From Stenopsyche tienmushanensis (lineage: Eukaryota > Arthropoda > Insecta > Trichoptera > Stenopsychidae): a stretch of 64,000 nucleotides of DNA. Shown here one piece after another: positions 1-12,684 of this stretch. The notes beneath the pieces were generated by a model that saw only the letters and a list, made by a program, of their open reading frames with translations, was not told the origin of the DNA and did not search any database. A program made the position numbers and the translations under genes. Numbering within the stretch: position 1 is the stretch's first letter; each line of letters begins with the position of its first letter. The stretch is from assembly GCA_008973525.1 (NCBI GenBank), contig WACJ01000421.1:124001-188000 (forward strand), written 5' to 3'.

Positions 1-3000
1 ATAAATTCCGAGGTAGAGTGAGGAGGTCTCTTGCAGGGCTTATCGCTCCGATAGAATTACTATTGACTGGGGCCCGTCGTGGGGCCTCATTACGGGGCCC
101 GAGGAATCTGCGAAACAACCCGGAACACGCCCCCGCGCGCCACCCACAGGAAAATGCGGATTTTCGATAGAAAAACACACCCCTTCTGCCGAAATGTCAC
201 ATCATCCAGGATGGATCCGGCGCGTTTACTATGATGAGATGTGGAAAATGTCATTTTTCGGCTGCTTTTTAGTGCTGCTCGCTTTATGGAAAATATGTTG
301 ATGCAGTATTAAAGTGTTATGGGGGGCTAAAAGACACTATTATGGCGTTCGACGTATTCTCCGTCACGTGACTGACGCAGATTCTTCAAACAGGGTTAAT
401 TTTCTCGTGACGGATTCCTTCTAAACAATCGCGATACTCCTTTCACCCCTGGTTCAAGTTACGAAATTCAATCAACGAATTCAATTCTTACTCTGCTGGG
501 TATCATATTGTATTAAAGTGTTTCTCAATCAGTTGTACGGTTAAAAACATCTATTTTTATGGTATTACGATATCCCGAAAGAAATCAATTATTTATTTCT
601 TCCAACTTTAAGCTTTATTTTTTATAATATTTTTATACAAGTTAATATAAAATATAATTAACTTTAATATTAATTAAATAACTATCATCTCATTTGCAAG
701 TTTTCTACCCTCTTCTTATATAAACAAGATGATTTCGACTGAAAATACGAACCCAAAAAAAATTGTATTAATACTTCATTTAATTTGGGTGTTGGAAGGA
801 GGGTTTATTTCTCAGAAGCCTTTATTTTTATTTACATTATTGTAAACGATACATTTTTCATTTTCAGTGATAATTTGCGATAAAAAACGGTTGTCTTCTT
901 TGTCTTGACAATAATAATGTACATGTATTCTATCGTTCTGCTTTGTTATCCGCAGACAGTTCCTTGCAGCATCTAAATATCGATACGCTTTAAATTAATA
1001 TGTACGATTGATGTTAAATATCAGAGTTTCTATGATAGTTATTTTATTGATTGACGAGGATCTAATTCAATTAAAGATCGCAGCAAATCTTTATCAAAAT
1101 CTGAGGGTTGTATTTCCAATATTTTAGTCAATTTATAAGTAAGATCATTCTGTCAAAAATACAATTTAAAATACGCACACATTGAATATCATTATATTAA
1201 ACTCGAGATGTTGAACTCGATCCATTTTTTTTCAAATGCCACGAACTATTCGCCGGAAAGTAGTGTGCAAAATTGGCTCCTCTTTTGCAAATAACCTTCA
1301 GCAGCACAGGCAGGCAAATCAAAGCCTCCTTGATTTGAAGGCCAGCGACCAAAGCGGAGGCGTTTTTTCCAAGACGAATGAAAATACGGGCACCCACTGA
1401 ATGAAGACCTTTTTTTCGAATACACCTCCGAATTCCGATAATGAGCAAAAAGGAACTTGAATGTGTCAGCAGGCGCCTGAATAAACATACCACATTGTGC
1501 GTGACGTCACGGCTCCTCCCTAAGGATGTCTCTCACTGGGGAGGAGGGAATTGTTAATGCTGTGAGGATTTGCACAGTCACCTGAAGATATATCGACTGG
1601 GCGAGACGGTGACATTGCCTCACATCTGAGGTCCCCAGACCCAATACGGAGCATTTATCATTTCTTGAATGCTTAATCAGATAACCCCGCCTCACCCTGG
1701 ATGTGTCAACCAGATTATGGCGAGATGAATATGAGTACGAGATATCAAATCTGGAGAAAAAATGACTTTTCATAAGGAATATGCTTAGACGCACTCCCCT
1801 GATTTTCTTTCTTAGAGTGGATCTGGGTAATGACGTATCATATTACGTTATTGCTGTTTTTATAAAACGCCGTTCATAGCACCAAAACACTTACCAAATG
1901 TATATATTTTGACGTAAGTCTGAGTTCAACTTTTGACCGTTGATATAATATTTTAATAAAACGTATCACACGCGATTGCATGAACTTTAATCAAATCATA
2001 AATGCCATTGAATCGTCTGAATAGCTCGATTTCGTATGCCACTCGACTGAATTCCTTACAATAAAGCCCTTACGAGCCGGGTCACCAAGCTGCTGCTGAC
2101 CTTTAAGTCGTTTCATGGGGTCCTATAATATTAATTCTTTGTGATTGCATATTTTAAATGTATGTAACAACCCTTAAATTTTAAGGTAATAAAATTATTT
2201 CGACATGAACGTCTTTTTAATACCAAAATTCTCAATTCAATTCAAATTTCCTTACATCGTAACATCAAAATGGTTGATAAATTAGTCATGATTTATAAGA
2301 AGCATTTGCATTAAAATTTTAAATTTCATTATTCATACATACAGGTCATATTTTTGATCAATGATCGTTGATCATTTAGTACAGATTATGTTTGTAGTGT
2401 TCAAGTTTGATGCGTATATCTTTCTGCTAATAAATTATGTGGTGCTAAATCGGGGTGATAATTTATCTATTTATATTGGAAATCAGGCATTTGATTGTTA
2501 AGGCAGTGTCCAAATTTGTGGTAATTTGTTCGTTAAGGGTTTGCTAATGACAATTTATTCAGAATATAATTGATTTTGAAACGGTCGAACACATTTCATG
2601 ATATGGTTTGGTCCTTTTAAATATAAATTTCTGTACATATTTTCATAAAAGCTCGTTCAATTTGCGTCAGATGGCTTCTCTGAAGTTATTTTTTATGCCT
2701 TGTCAATTTTAATGGGTTCAGCAGTCAACCGTTTGCTACCGGAGCAATTGTTAGTGGGTCCGCCAGAGTCGCACATGTCTGCACACGAGGGAAAAAATAA
2801 GATGAAATAAAAAGGGACAAGCGTGCAATTTTCCTCCCCCATTTCACGTCCAAAGTATCTTTCTGAATTTCCGTTTTACTATTTGCGAAACAGGAAAATG
2901 TTATCGGCTCTCAGGGGGAATGACGCGTCGCGCGCACGGCCGATATAAGCCATGGCTCCTGGCCATTCCGCTTTGTCCCACTCTTCCCACCCCCCGGAGG

Positions 3001-4219
3001 CCCGAAGAAGAGGGTTGAACCGGGACAAGGGGGTGGCTGAGGGTTGCGCCTCCACCGTGGGCTTCATGTGTGGAACGTGTACGTCTCAGAATTGAATATA
3101 ACGAGGCTTTTGTGCTGAGGAATTTTCCCTTGCTGAGAGATTTCGCGAAAGGAATATCGAAGTTTAATTTTACACACGGTCTACGTCCATGAAAAGGTTG
3201 AAAGAAAATATGTATAGTCTATGTATGTATACGTACAATTTATACTCGACAGTAATACAAAATTTCGCCATGCCCATGTGAAAAGAATAAGTGAAAAATA
3301 TAACCGCAGGAAATTGGGACAACCTTATCAAACACGAACAAAAAGAATGAGAATGATGATATTTGCAACCGTTTTTGTTATATTTTTAGTGGATGAAGTT
3401 AATTTCAGGCAGTTCAAGCAGAACATAAAAATATGATATTTGAGCCCACGATAACGATATTTCGAACGAGCGTACTAGACATAAGAGTTAAGTCTATTGC
3501 TAGATTATGCTAACCGAATTTCCATCGTCGATTGTAAAATTCTTATTATAAATTTATACATATAGCATGAAAATATGCATAGTCTTATCATAATTAAATA
3601 GATTAGCAAAAGTATTGAATTCCAAATACGCAAATATGTGCATTAAAATATGTGCATTAGATAAATGTAATTGATGAACATAAGATTAATTGCAAAAATT
3701 ATTTAAAGAATGTCCTCAATGTTCCTTTGTGTTGCTATATATTTGTAGAACAGCCTGTATATGATTATCACATGACCCATATTATTGGACGAAGTTCAGC
3801 CTAAGTTGCTTGAGCAATCCGTAAAAATCGGTGTTGACTGCTCCTCCGGGACTCCTTAAAATAAACTGGTGGATTTTGTTCATGCAAATTTATCTTATGG
3901 TATTTACATGTGTGTATATCGGTTTCATATTGGAGTCATTGTGGCACTTATTAGCCTCCTCCGACATATAATGTTTCTCGGGTTTCTTCGCGTTGTTTAC
4001 CTTGCAAGGCGAGCACGCGTCTGCAAAATTCATATCTAATTACGCCCCCCCCGCAATCGAACAAAGGACATGTCAGATGGCGCACATTCTCAAACCACTT
4101 TAAGTAACAAAGCAGGTGGTGCCACCACCCCCGGGGCTGCGGGGGAGGAAGTGCCCTAGCCTAACCGAAACCTCACATACCTACACGCCGTTACATAAAT
4201 CCACATTTTACCCTTGATT
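1..4219. other. Non-coding stretch, no gene recognised
   Basis: I see no gene here. The first 200 bases and the stretch near 2930-3070 are richer in G+C than the AT-rich remainder. Reading frames are short and lack recognisable domains. A palindromic CRE-type word TGACGTCA lies at about 1502-1509. A short GC-rich run with GGGG/CCCC tracts lies near 4110-4150. Distant regulatory or untranslated sequence cannot be excluded. Confidence 0.6.
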
Positions 4220-4985
4220 CCTCCTAGTGGAGAGGCCTTCGAGTGCGCAACGTCGTAAATCAGTTTTGCTTTCGGAGGACGCTTGCGACTTTCTGTCGGA
4301 GGGTTGCGACGGTGGAAGGCGGCGGTTGCTACGTTCTGTCGCAGGGGGTGGCGGTCGTTCCGTTCGACGCGAGCGAGTTGAGCCGTTCTTCCGCCGGTGC
4401 GGATTGCCCCCGGGCAGTTATTTTGTTGCCCTTCTCAGCTACACGAGGATAACTGAGTAGGATATAACATGTGGGAGGCTTCCCTCCACACCTAATGTCC
4501 TTTACGAACCGTAAAGCACATTTTGCTTCGGAGGCCCCGACGAGGTCCTTCCGCGCGCCGCCGCCGCCTGGCGGATAACAGCGAGCAATTCTGATCGTTA
4601 CGGCATTTCAAAGGGACGATACGCTCATGGCGGAAGACATTGACATTTCACCGAGGGCCATCGGGGCCGAGGGGCCGCCATCTTCGTTTTATGCGCCTAC
4701 CCCTAGCGATAAACCCGGGACGGATGATTGCGCGTCCGTAATGTACTGATAAGCTTATATGGCCGCTCGTTCCGGCCACCCCCCGACAGGGCCACCCCAC
4801 AACGCGAATTCTATCACATACACGAGCCGCGTGCTCCATAACGCGATAGATAGAATTCCTAACGCACATTCTTCCGTCGTTCTTTATGATTTGTCGCTGT
4901 GGTGTAATGGCTGTCGAGGAACGTCCTTCCGTAGGCGCGGGGTCGTCGTGCTTTGACGCCAGGACGTGACGACATCGCGCGACAC
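4220..4985. promoter_or_regulatory. CpG-rich island, possible promoter or enhancer
   Basis: This stretch is markedly richer in G+C and in CpG dinucleotides than its AT-rich flanks, most densely at 4227-4440 and 4535-4580. It carries a YY1/Pho-type word, GCCGCCATCTT at 4674-4684 (reverse complement AAGATGGCGGC), and a CATGGCGG at about 4626. Two overlapping frames are open for about 70 codons at 4227-4460, but neither shows a domain; open frames in several phases are expected in GC-rich DNA. A promoter, 5' untranslated exon or enhancer is a reasonable inference, and no transcript direction can be assigned. Confidence 0.35.
4806..4858. repeat. Inverted repeat, 10-bp arms
   Basis: GAATTCTATC at 4806-4815 is the exact reverse complement of GATAGAATTC at 4849-4858, with a 33-base loop. 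It sits inside the CpG-rich island. The function is unknown. It may be a cruciform, a paired factor site or chance. Confidence 0.6.
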
Positions 4986-7898
4986 CTCCTCCAGACCACC
5001 CGAATCATCTCCACCCAAGAGAAAACAATAATACCTCATCAAAGATCAAATTTTGCCAAATAAATCCACGAAGACTCCATAGTCATATTTCATGTATCAC
5101 ATTTTAGAATTAGTCTTATTAACTCATTCCGGTCCACAAGCTTGAAAATATGCGATTCGCGTAGCGCTTTTAAATGTCCATTTATGCTTAAATACGTTTT
5201 TTATAATTTGAGCTTTTGACGTACCAAAAATAATACAAAAATGAAATACAGTTACGTTGGAAGAGAGTGGAAGATAAAGTTCAATAATTTCATCATATGC
5301 GCTCAATGCTTTTTATTTCTTTCTACTGTTATAGATTTGATCACATTTTGTATTATACATAGGTTAAAAATTACTATAACATCTATGCAATAAATTCATG
5401 TGAAAGCACTCAGAACATTTCAATTTAATCGGTCTGCCAGTTTAAGAATTATATTGATTTTTTATAAAGAAAACATTATTTTGCAAATTCTTCGAAACTC
5501 GCGTGAAACCCAAGCGACTCTTTACGTGAAGCATAGCGATCCGCAATGTGTTAGAATATCCAATGTATCGATTGATCAATATATCAACATTGCTACTGAT
5601 ATTTGTGATGTATTTCAATCAAACAAACAATGTAGCATGATGAACATCAATGTCAAAATGAAACTCAGACACTATCTCTGTATTATATCGTCAATCTTAT
5701 GTGGATATTTGATACAATTTCTATTGAAATGGATCATGATGCTTTGATTAATTTAGAATAGAAATTATACAAAATCATGGCAAATATTTTTTTAAATTGT
5801 TTTTTCCTTTTGAAAATATAAAAAATATTAAAATAGGAACAAAATGCATTTAGAAATAATGTAATTATACATTTTTGAAAAAAAAAATGGTTTTTATCCA
5901 GAAGGAAATATCATTTTTGATGATAGGATATTAAGGGTTTTTATTACCCGATAACTTTAGACGTGAGATCATCCAGAGTTTAAGCATAACAAGGCAATGA
6001 AATGTTTAATTATGATTTTTATTTGCATTAATATTAAATGTATATATTACATAGCCCAGTGGAAAAAGTCGTCTAATAATATTTGCATGGAGAATTCAAT
6101 GCACAATGATTTGCCAAGTTCTATGACAAAAAAAATATATTTTTGGATTTTTTATTTTTCACGTTGAAAGGTTGCATCTTTTATTTACATATGGATGAAT
6201 CGTTTAATTTGTTTGTGTAATGTAATAAAAGTAATCGAAGGTGGAGAAGAAATGGAGCGAGCAGGGCATGAGTATGATGGAACACCCATTTGACAGCGCG
6301 GCATTATGGGAGCGTTTAATGCTGTGAGGCTTTGCTCGGCTCCTATACAGTATTGAACGGAAATGGGAGGTCGCTGGAAAATTCAAAATAGAGATTTTCT
6401 CCAGAAAACATGCTCAAAGCGTGTGGTTGTTGGGCGTAATATATCGCAACCTGTCAGCCAGAGGATTGGTCACATGAATCCCACCAGATGAGGCAGCAGC
6501 ATCCAAGATATTTCCCCATTGTAGTCGAGTAAGCCCTTACCCATATATCGTCTACCTATCGAAATATTTTGGGGGAAATAAATTTTTCGGATCGTCTCAT
6601 TAATTCCGGGCACATAAGCGATGATTTAAGAAAATGGGAAAACGCATGTGAAATATGGAAGCATGTTGAGAAATTGATTTTTGGTCGTGCCGCACACAAT
6701 CCCAAACATGGCGAAACATCCCGCATTAAAGTCAATATGTGCCCGTTTTAATATTCTTTTATGGTCCCAATGATGGCTTGAATGCTTCTGGGCAAATGGA
6801 AAAGCACGCCATCAATTCGCATATGTCTTGTTATTTATTGGAAGGGGTCAGGACATTCGGAGTGGAATTTGTCATGCAGCAGGATTCGACATGGACGCAG
6901 CGAGTCCCCATCTCCAGCATTGCTCCTGTTTACCCACTTGGCATTTCGGCGAAATTGAACTATAAATTTGAGTGGGGGCGTTTAATGGACCGAATATATG
7001 TTGACTTGAACAGAATCCACGTAATAAAGAAGTCGTAAAGGGTCTTTGCGATGCAAGGGCCCTAATGAAGCCCGTGTGCTGCTGAAATATTGGCTAAGGA
7101 CGACTTGATTTTATAATGTGATTATTTATCGACACAATTAAAACCACCTTCGTTTTTAGCCACCTCCGAGCCCTTCGGCTCTTTAACGACCGATAACATT
7201 CAGACAAAAATTACGCCCTTCTGCTAATTTACTCGCGGAGTTGAATGGCGCGGAGTGCTTTGATTTTGTATGAATGCACACATGCGTTGAATAAACTCAC
7301 CATTTTATAGTTAAAACCATTGAATACAACATGTAATCGATTTGTATGATGATTTAAGATGACCTAGCATTCACTGTTATGATCAAAATTAAACAATATT
7401 CTTCAGCAAATATTTTTAGTTGATATAAGATATCACTTTGAAATAATCTTCCATACCGTTATGTCTTTTTCAAATGTAACTTTTATCAAATGGTCTTATT
7501 AATTTTAATTTAAGATCCTTAAAATTTTCTGAATTTCTGAATGACTTTAAGTCACATTTTCAAAAGATTTTTTCCATTAAGTTAAACATAATATGCAAAT
7601 ATCGACTGTCTCAGAATAAGATGCATATTTAAATAAAGTCCATTTTTTTAAATAATTAATATATTATAATTAAGTCTTGGCAAAATAGCAATATTTTGAT
7701 GTTAAAAGCTAAAAAGTAAATATGAAAAATCTTATCAAAATTTAAATCATATACGATGAAGATACTTAATCGTAGTTAAAATTCATTGCATTCATAATTA
7801 GATGTTTATTTATTTATTTCTCATTGCTCTATAAGTGAGTTGCAACCCTGCTCGACTTTAATAATTGCATCATTATTAAATGGGATAAAATTTGAAAA
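4986..7898. other. AT-rich non-coding stretch
   Basis: No gene is recognised. Short open frames (about 115 codons at 5400-5747 and 99 codons at 6739-7038) have no visible domain, signal peptide or repeat, and there is no convincing pairing of splice sites around them. The sequence is mostly AT-rich with poly-A and poly-T runs. Confidence 0.55.
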
Positions 7899-8054
7899 CC
7901 AATGTAAATGTGTTATTTTAAATCCTGGACTCTTCTTATACAGGTTTGACTTTAAATATAAATGGAAAATTGAAAATATTAATATATTCGATCAATCGTC
8001 TCGATTTAGATTTATCCTGATTTTCTAAATCTGAAGAAGTAAATACTGAAGCGA
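7899..8054 (+). repeat. tRNA-derived SINE-like repeat, diverged copy
   Basis: This segment aligns by eye along its whole length with 13859-14008. Both contain the blocks AATCCTG/GATCCTG, AGGTTTGAC/AGGTTCGAT, ATCGTCTCGAT, and a 3' end reading GTAAATACTGAAG or ATAAATACTGAAG. In the other copy the first half carries A-box-like and B-box-like polymerase III words, so a tRNA-derived head with an unrelated tail is likely. In this copy both boxes have decayed and it is probably an old, inactive insertion. No target-site duplication could be read. Confidence 0.55.
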
Positions 8055-8269
8055 TTAATAAAACCCAACTGAAATTGCTTTCCAAATAATTCTATTAACT
8101 TAGGGCCCAATTAAAACACCACATGAATAACTATTTCTCTGGAATAATTTCATATAGAGATTACCTACCTTTTTTTTAAAACCACGTTTCAAGTTGGTGT
8201 TTTTTTTGCCGAACAAACAATTTATGCGAAATTGCATATTGTACGAATATCTTAAAAAAATATTTGTGA

Positions 8270-8961
8270 TATACTCGGAGAACGCACGACTAGGGAATCC
8301 AATCCCGGGATCCTGAACAGTTTTAGGTGGTCATGAATCCCGGGATTAGTAAACGTAATCCCTAAAAATTCCCACCGAAATCTGGGCACTTGGAAACAGT
8401 GGTGTAACTACTAATTGGCAAGCTTAGGCGACGCCTAGGGGCAGTAACTATCAAATCGACGTATGCATATATAGAGTACATGTATGTCTTTAAAATTGTT
8501 TTATTAACCTTTCCCTACCGGTGATGTATTTACTACACCTCGACTCTAATAATGGGAATATCGATATGAAATATAATAGACACGGGATTCAAAATTTTTG
8601 CATTCCTCCGTAATATAATTATGAATCACATCGAATTATTATAGTATATAAGTATTCATCTGCAGCGACGGAAATAAATAATTTGTCGAGAAATCGGGAA
8701 TTTTGCGAGTTTTAGTCCGTGTCTCAGCAGAAAGGAATTTTATCAACCACATTGATGGTGTTATACGAAAATGGGGGCTCATGCGGTCATCAACTCGAAC
8801 TAGCATTTAAATATCTGATGACGATACCTCCAACGAGTGTGAAAGCTGAGCGTACATTTTCAGCAGTAAGTTGCCTGACTTCCAAAATCAGATCCAGACT
8901 AAATGATGAAACATTCGATGCTTTAATGTTACTTCGGGCATATTTTCAAAATAATATTTGA
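8270..8961 (+). mobile_element. hAT-superfamily transposon relic
   Basis: The segment holds a hAT transposase C-terminus (8719-8961) preceded by sequence typical of hAT subterminal regions. AATCCCGGGAT occurs at 8301-8311 and AATCCCGGGATT at 8336-8347, an inverted or palindromic word in two nearby copies. CAGTGGTGTAAC at 8397-8408 resembles the start of some hAT terminal inverted repeats. No matching right end or 8-bp target duplication was found, so the limits are approximate. The body of the transposase is missing, which makes this an internally deleted relic. Confidence 0.6.
8719..8961 (+). pseudogene. hAT transposase fragment, C-terminal dimerisation domain
   Basis: The final 45 codons or so match the conserved hAT family C-terminal dimerisation (hATC) pattern: a leucine-rich lead, then IPPTSVKAERTFSAV, then SKIRSRLNDET, then LMLLRAYF, ending at a stop at 8959-8961. 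In intact elements this domain lets transposase subunits assemble; those proteins are about 600 residues with a BED zinc finger and an RNase-H-like catalytic core, neither of which is present here. There is no credible start codon and the upstream frame is not transposase-like. This is a 3' remnant that cannot encode an active enzyme. Confidence 0.85.
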
Positions 8962-10483
8962 ATTTTTTAGTGCTTTGTTAACTTAACCACACGTGAAAGG
9001 CAATATTTTTTCCCATAGAAAAGTCTTTCAATGGAAATCGTCTACGTTCAATAACGAATATTGTAACTTAAGAATATGAAACTTTATAATAAGAATCCAG
9101 AAATCAGTTCACTATACCATGGCTATTGAGGTTATAGCAATCAAAAATGTGAATGAATATGAACAATCATGTCAAAATGAAACTCGCACAGTTGAAAGTA
9201 TCGTTTCAACATTTTTGATATATTAAGATTGGGTGAATTTAAGTGTTTGATCCCTAGATTTGGATGATCGAACCGCATCTTAACGACTTGTCGCTTTTAA
9301 TTAGCAATCGTGTCAAATATTTTTTGAGACTGTCGTTTTTGTCTCCATCCCATTTTTACGACAAAGTTATGCAACATTAGCGTCTCCTTAGCATGAAATG
9401 CGTCAAGTAATACGGTTTTACCCTGCGAGAGGCTTGTTTATACAAAAGTTGTGTGGTTGGGCATGATAGTCACTTTGGTGGTGATATAGCCGGGGGCCTC
9501 CCCCTAAGCCCACCCGAGAGGCACCCAGAACTTTCCTCCGAGAGATGGTTGTATGTGAAACGTAATAGCAATAATAAACTTAGTACCTTATTAATGTTGA
9601 AGGAACATAATTAAGGCAGTTTCCATGGCGACGCGCTCGCAACTTTCCCACCACTATTCTCTCTCTAATAAAGACCGGTCTACCTATAAGGTTTCCGACT
9701 CTAACAATACGAGTGCTGTCCAAACTTTTGTGCCGGTTGTTTGTGATGTGGCAAGTACTTCCTTGGCTACAGCTTCTCAAATATATTGGCGAAAAGGGAT
9801 TCCGATAGATTCGGGGGTAGCGCCGCTAATGTATGTATAGGACCCGACCCGCCATTTAAATTACAAATCTATGCTGAAAAGGACAGGGTTCAACCCGAAT
9901 GCCAATCTTATTACACAACCTTGAATACGACTCCAAAGATGAACAGCACATTTTATTACGCAAATCCAAGCGCCGGTTGTTATTCAACCCGTGGAAAAAT
10001 ATTCACGTTCTTAAAATACCATAACTATCAAAGATTCATTGAGCGACTCTAAAAATATGCGTGATAGCACATCAGACAGGAGTGAAAATATTTTGAAAGT
10101 TTATTCCATAAATATTTATAAGATGGAGCATATTTTAAATTGAAAGGAATAATTTATGTATGGCCTGATATCAAATCTTCCCCTTAGAGTGTCATATCCG
10201 CCATCGATATAAGCAATCTCCATGGGAGATTTTCTCAGACATTTTTTACATAGTCAAATTTAAAGACATTTTAATTATTATTGCAAATTATTCTTAGACA
10301 ACTTTACTTTACGAGCTCAGAAACAGACAGACGGAGAGTGTATCGCACGTTAAGTTTGGAGAAAGTATCTTGCGTACATCGTACGATTTTTTAGATCGTT
10401 AACCCAAATTTATCGATTAATAATATTTAAATGATATAATGAATCGATTTCAATTGTATTGTTTATGTTTACTTGAAGAGATG
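8962..10483. other. Non-coding stretch, no gene recognised
   Basis: No gene is recognised. A small GC-richer run lies at about 9480-9545. Overlapping short frames at 9580-10052 (66-88 codons) have no recognisable domain. Confidence 0.55.
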
Positions 10484-10571
10484 AGCGAATATTGTGTGCT
10501 ATCGACAGTGTTTACTTATTTATGTACAAGATTCGTACACGCTGCGACGATCCTGACAGATAAGTGGATTT
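10484..10571 (+). repeat. Dispersed repeat, copy 1 (unknown family)
   Basis: This stretch aligns with 18075-18176. Shared blocks are AATATTGTGTGCTATC, ACAGTGTT, ACGCTGCG, CTGACAGA and AAGTGGATTT, in the same order and at similar spacing. Two collinear copies about 7.6 kb apart indicate a dispersed repeat or transposon fragment. No polymerase III boxes or terminal repeats are evident, so I cannot name the class. Confidence 0.7.
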
Positions 10572-11760
10572 GTACGGTTGATAAGTGGCGGACATACGAA
10601 TATAGCATATGAAAATTCGCAATCAAATGATGTTTCTCAATATTAATTGTTTTAGTTGTAGTACAGAAAATGATGCTCACTTTTAATTAAGAACCGATCC
10701 GGATGTCAGTTTCAATCAGAATCATTTTTATCTGTTTTCTCTCGTAACTAGTCATTTCAATGTCTTTTCGAAACGAGGCAGTAATATAAAGCTCCATATC
10801 AATTTTGTGGTGAAATATGGCAGTAGAATGATATTCATCTGGAGCAGTTTTTATGTTGGCATAATGGAGAGAAAAATCAAAGCCGTCACACAAAGATCCC
10901 CTTTCACGAGGGCTCATGGGATTTATCATTACTCCCTTTACGGCAAATAATGTCATTAAGCGACTTTAGTATGCCAAGGGAATTATCAAAAGATTAATTA
11001 AGCGTTTCATTGAAGGATACAAGTCAAGTATAAACTTTAACCGAGTTTAATAGTGAGCTGCTTACTTGTGTGAATGGAAATTAAGAAGATGGAGACAGCC
11101 TCGCCAGATGACATATGCCGGGGGGAGGCTTCACGCCAATTTAAATATGTATTCGGAAACTCGTGGACAACTTTATTATACCTACCCCCGTTTGTTATTA
11201 TTTATTGATAAATACAATCCTTACCCAACCTATTATTTATCATTTGAATCAAGGACGGAATCAACATCAAATGCTTCAAACGTATAGCAATTATTTTAAA
11301 TTTATTCTGAATGAATATAAACTGGAATATTATATGCTAATTATGCCAAGGGTACATTCGTCGGATGATAGCACTTTCCAATATGTATCGATTTATGAAA
11401 TAGGTATATGATTAAAAAGTATGTTTGCTGTTAATACTCAAGCATATTAAACTAATCCTTTAAAATATATTATTGTAAATAAGAGGATTTATTTTATTGC
11501 AGAAGAAATTTTCAGGATCATCTCAGTGTCAGAAATTGGCTTCACAAGATACGAGAAGTCCTTAGATGCAAATATATTGATATGCATTGACTACCCTTAG
11601 ATAACAAAGAAGGACAATTAATCAGGACATAAAATATAAAGTAATTAGAACCAGAGTCTGTTTGTTCAAACGGCCAAGCATCAAGTAGCGGAATAATTCT
11701 TCACCATTGCAAAAATGTCGCTTTATAAAATAATGGATTAATTTTTGGTACCCTTAATAT
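10572..11760. other. AT-rich non-coding stretch
   Basis: No gene is recognised. Open frames at 10687-10956 (minus) and 11066-11411 (plus) are short and carry no visible motif. Confidence 0.55.
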
Positions 11761-11762
11761 TA

Positions 11763-12682
11763 TGTTGTCCCATAAGTTTCTTTCGCAAATGAACACAGAT
11801 CTAATCATAGCCATGGTTGAAGAAAACCCACAATATACTGTTCGCAAAATAGCTAACAAGTTGGAAATTCCACGAACATCCGTCCATAATCATCTGACAA
11901 AATTGGGCTACATCAATCGTTCAGATGTGTGACTTCCTCGTGAACTGACTGACTCAAATAAACTTCAGCGTATTTCAAGATGCGATCTTCTTCTCCAACG
12001 ACATAATAGCTAACCTTTTTTGAAGAGACTTGTCACTGGAGATGAAAGTTGAATTATCTATGAGAATATCTAACGTAAACGGTCTTGGACCAAGGGTACA
12101 GAAGCTTTAACTGTAGCTAAACCTGGCCTACATCAAAAAAAAGTTTTGCTATGCATTTGGTGGGACTGGAAGGGGATAGTTTATTATGAACTACTTAAGC
12201 AAGATGAAACAATAAATTCAACAAAATATTGTTTCCAACTAGACAATTTAAAGGATGCAATTGGCAGAAAACGGCCAGAATTAGCGAACAGACGAGGCGT
12301 TGTTTTTCATCACGATAACACCAGGCCTCATGTGTCTTTGCTCGTCAGAAATAAATTATTATCATTTGACTGGGATGTTTTACCTCATCCTCCATACTCT
12401 CCGGACATTGCTCCTTCAGATTATTATTTATTTCTTTCATTTAAAAATTCTTTACGTGGTAAAAAATTTAATTCAAAAAATGATACAAAAATGTACCTTG
12501 ATCAATATTTTGCCAATAAACCTGAGAAATTTTGGCAAGAAGACATTATGAATCTTCCGGAGAGATGGCGAAAGGTAAAATAGAACAGAATGGATCATAT
12601 ATTATTCAATAAATTTTAATGTAATATAAATTATTGTTTATTTTCTCTTAATATGAAAACGAAAGAAACTTATGGGACACCC
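11763..12682 (+). mobile_element. Tc1/mariner transposon, defective 920-bp copy
   Basis: This is a complete but dead mariner-type element. The left end TGTTGTCCCATAAGTTTC (11763-11780) is the inverted match of the right end GAAACTTATGGGACACCC (12665-12682), with two mismatches in the outermost bases. The inverted repeats extend inward to about 24 bases, through CTTTCG. A TA dinucleotide flanks each side (11761-11762 and 12683-12684), as expected for this superfamily. The interior encodes a mariner transposase. Intact mariners are about 1.3 kb, so some 350-400 bp are missing. The loss lies near the left end, where the inverted repeat runs almost directly into the second half of the DNA-binding region. 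Confidence 0.95.
11789..12583 (+). pseudogene. mariner transposase pseudogene (DD34D)
   Basis: One reading frame runs from an ATG at 11789 to TAG at 12581-12583, about 265 codons including four internal stops (TGA in GATGTGTGA, TAA in AATAGCTAA, TGA in GAAAGTTGA, TAA in AATATCTAA) and no frameshift. Readable motifs in order are a helix-turn-helix with YTVRKIANKLEIPRTSVHNH; the first catalytic Asp in VTGDES; the second in HHDNTRPH; and the third in YSPDIAPSDYYLF, with 34 residues between the second and third, that is DD34D. HPPYSPDIAPSD is the mariner signature. Typical mariner transposases have about 345 residues; the first helix-turn-helix is absent here. The third stop probably replaces a Trp codon after GDES. 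The copy is inactive, and any activity on it would need a related transposase supplied in trans. Confidence 0.93.
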
Positions 12683-12684
12683 TA

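Noticed and set aside
1552..6330. TTAATGCTGTGAGG at about 1554 and again at about 6317 as a repeat family
   Set aside because: Only about 14 bases match exactly and flanks do not align, so chance similarity cannot be excluded.
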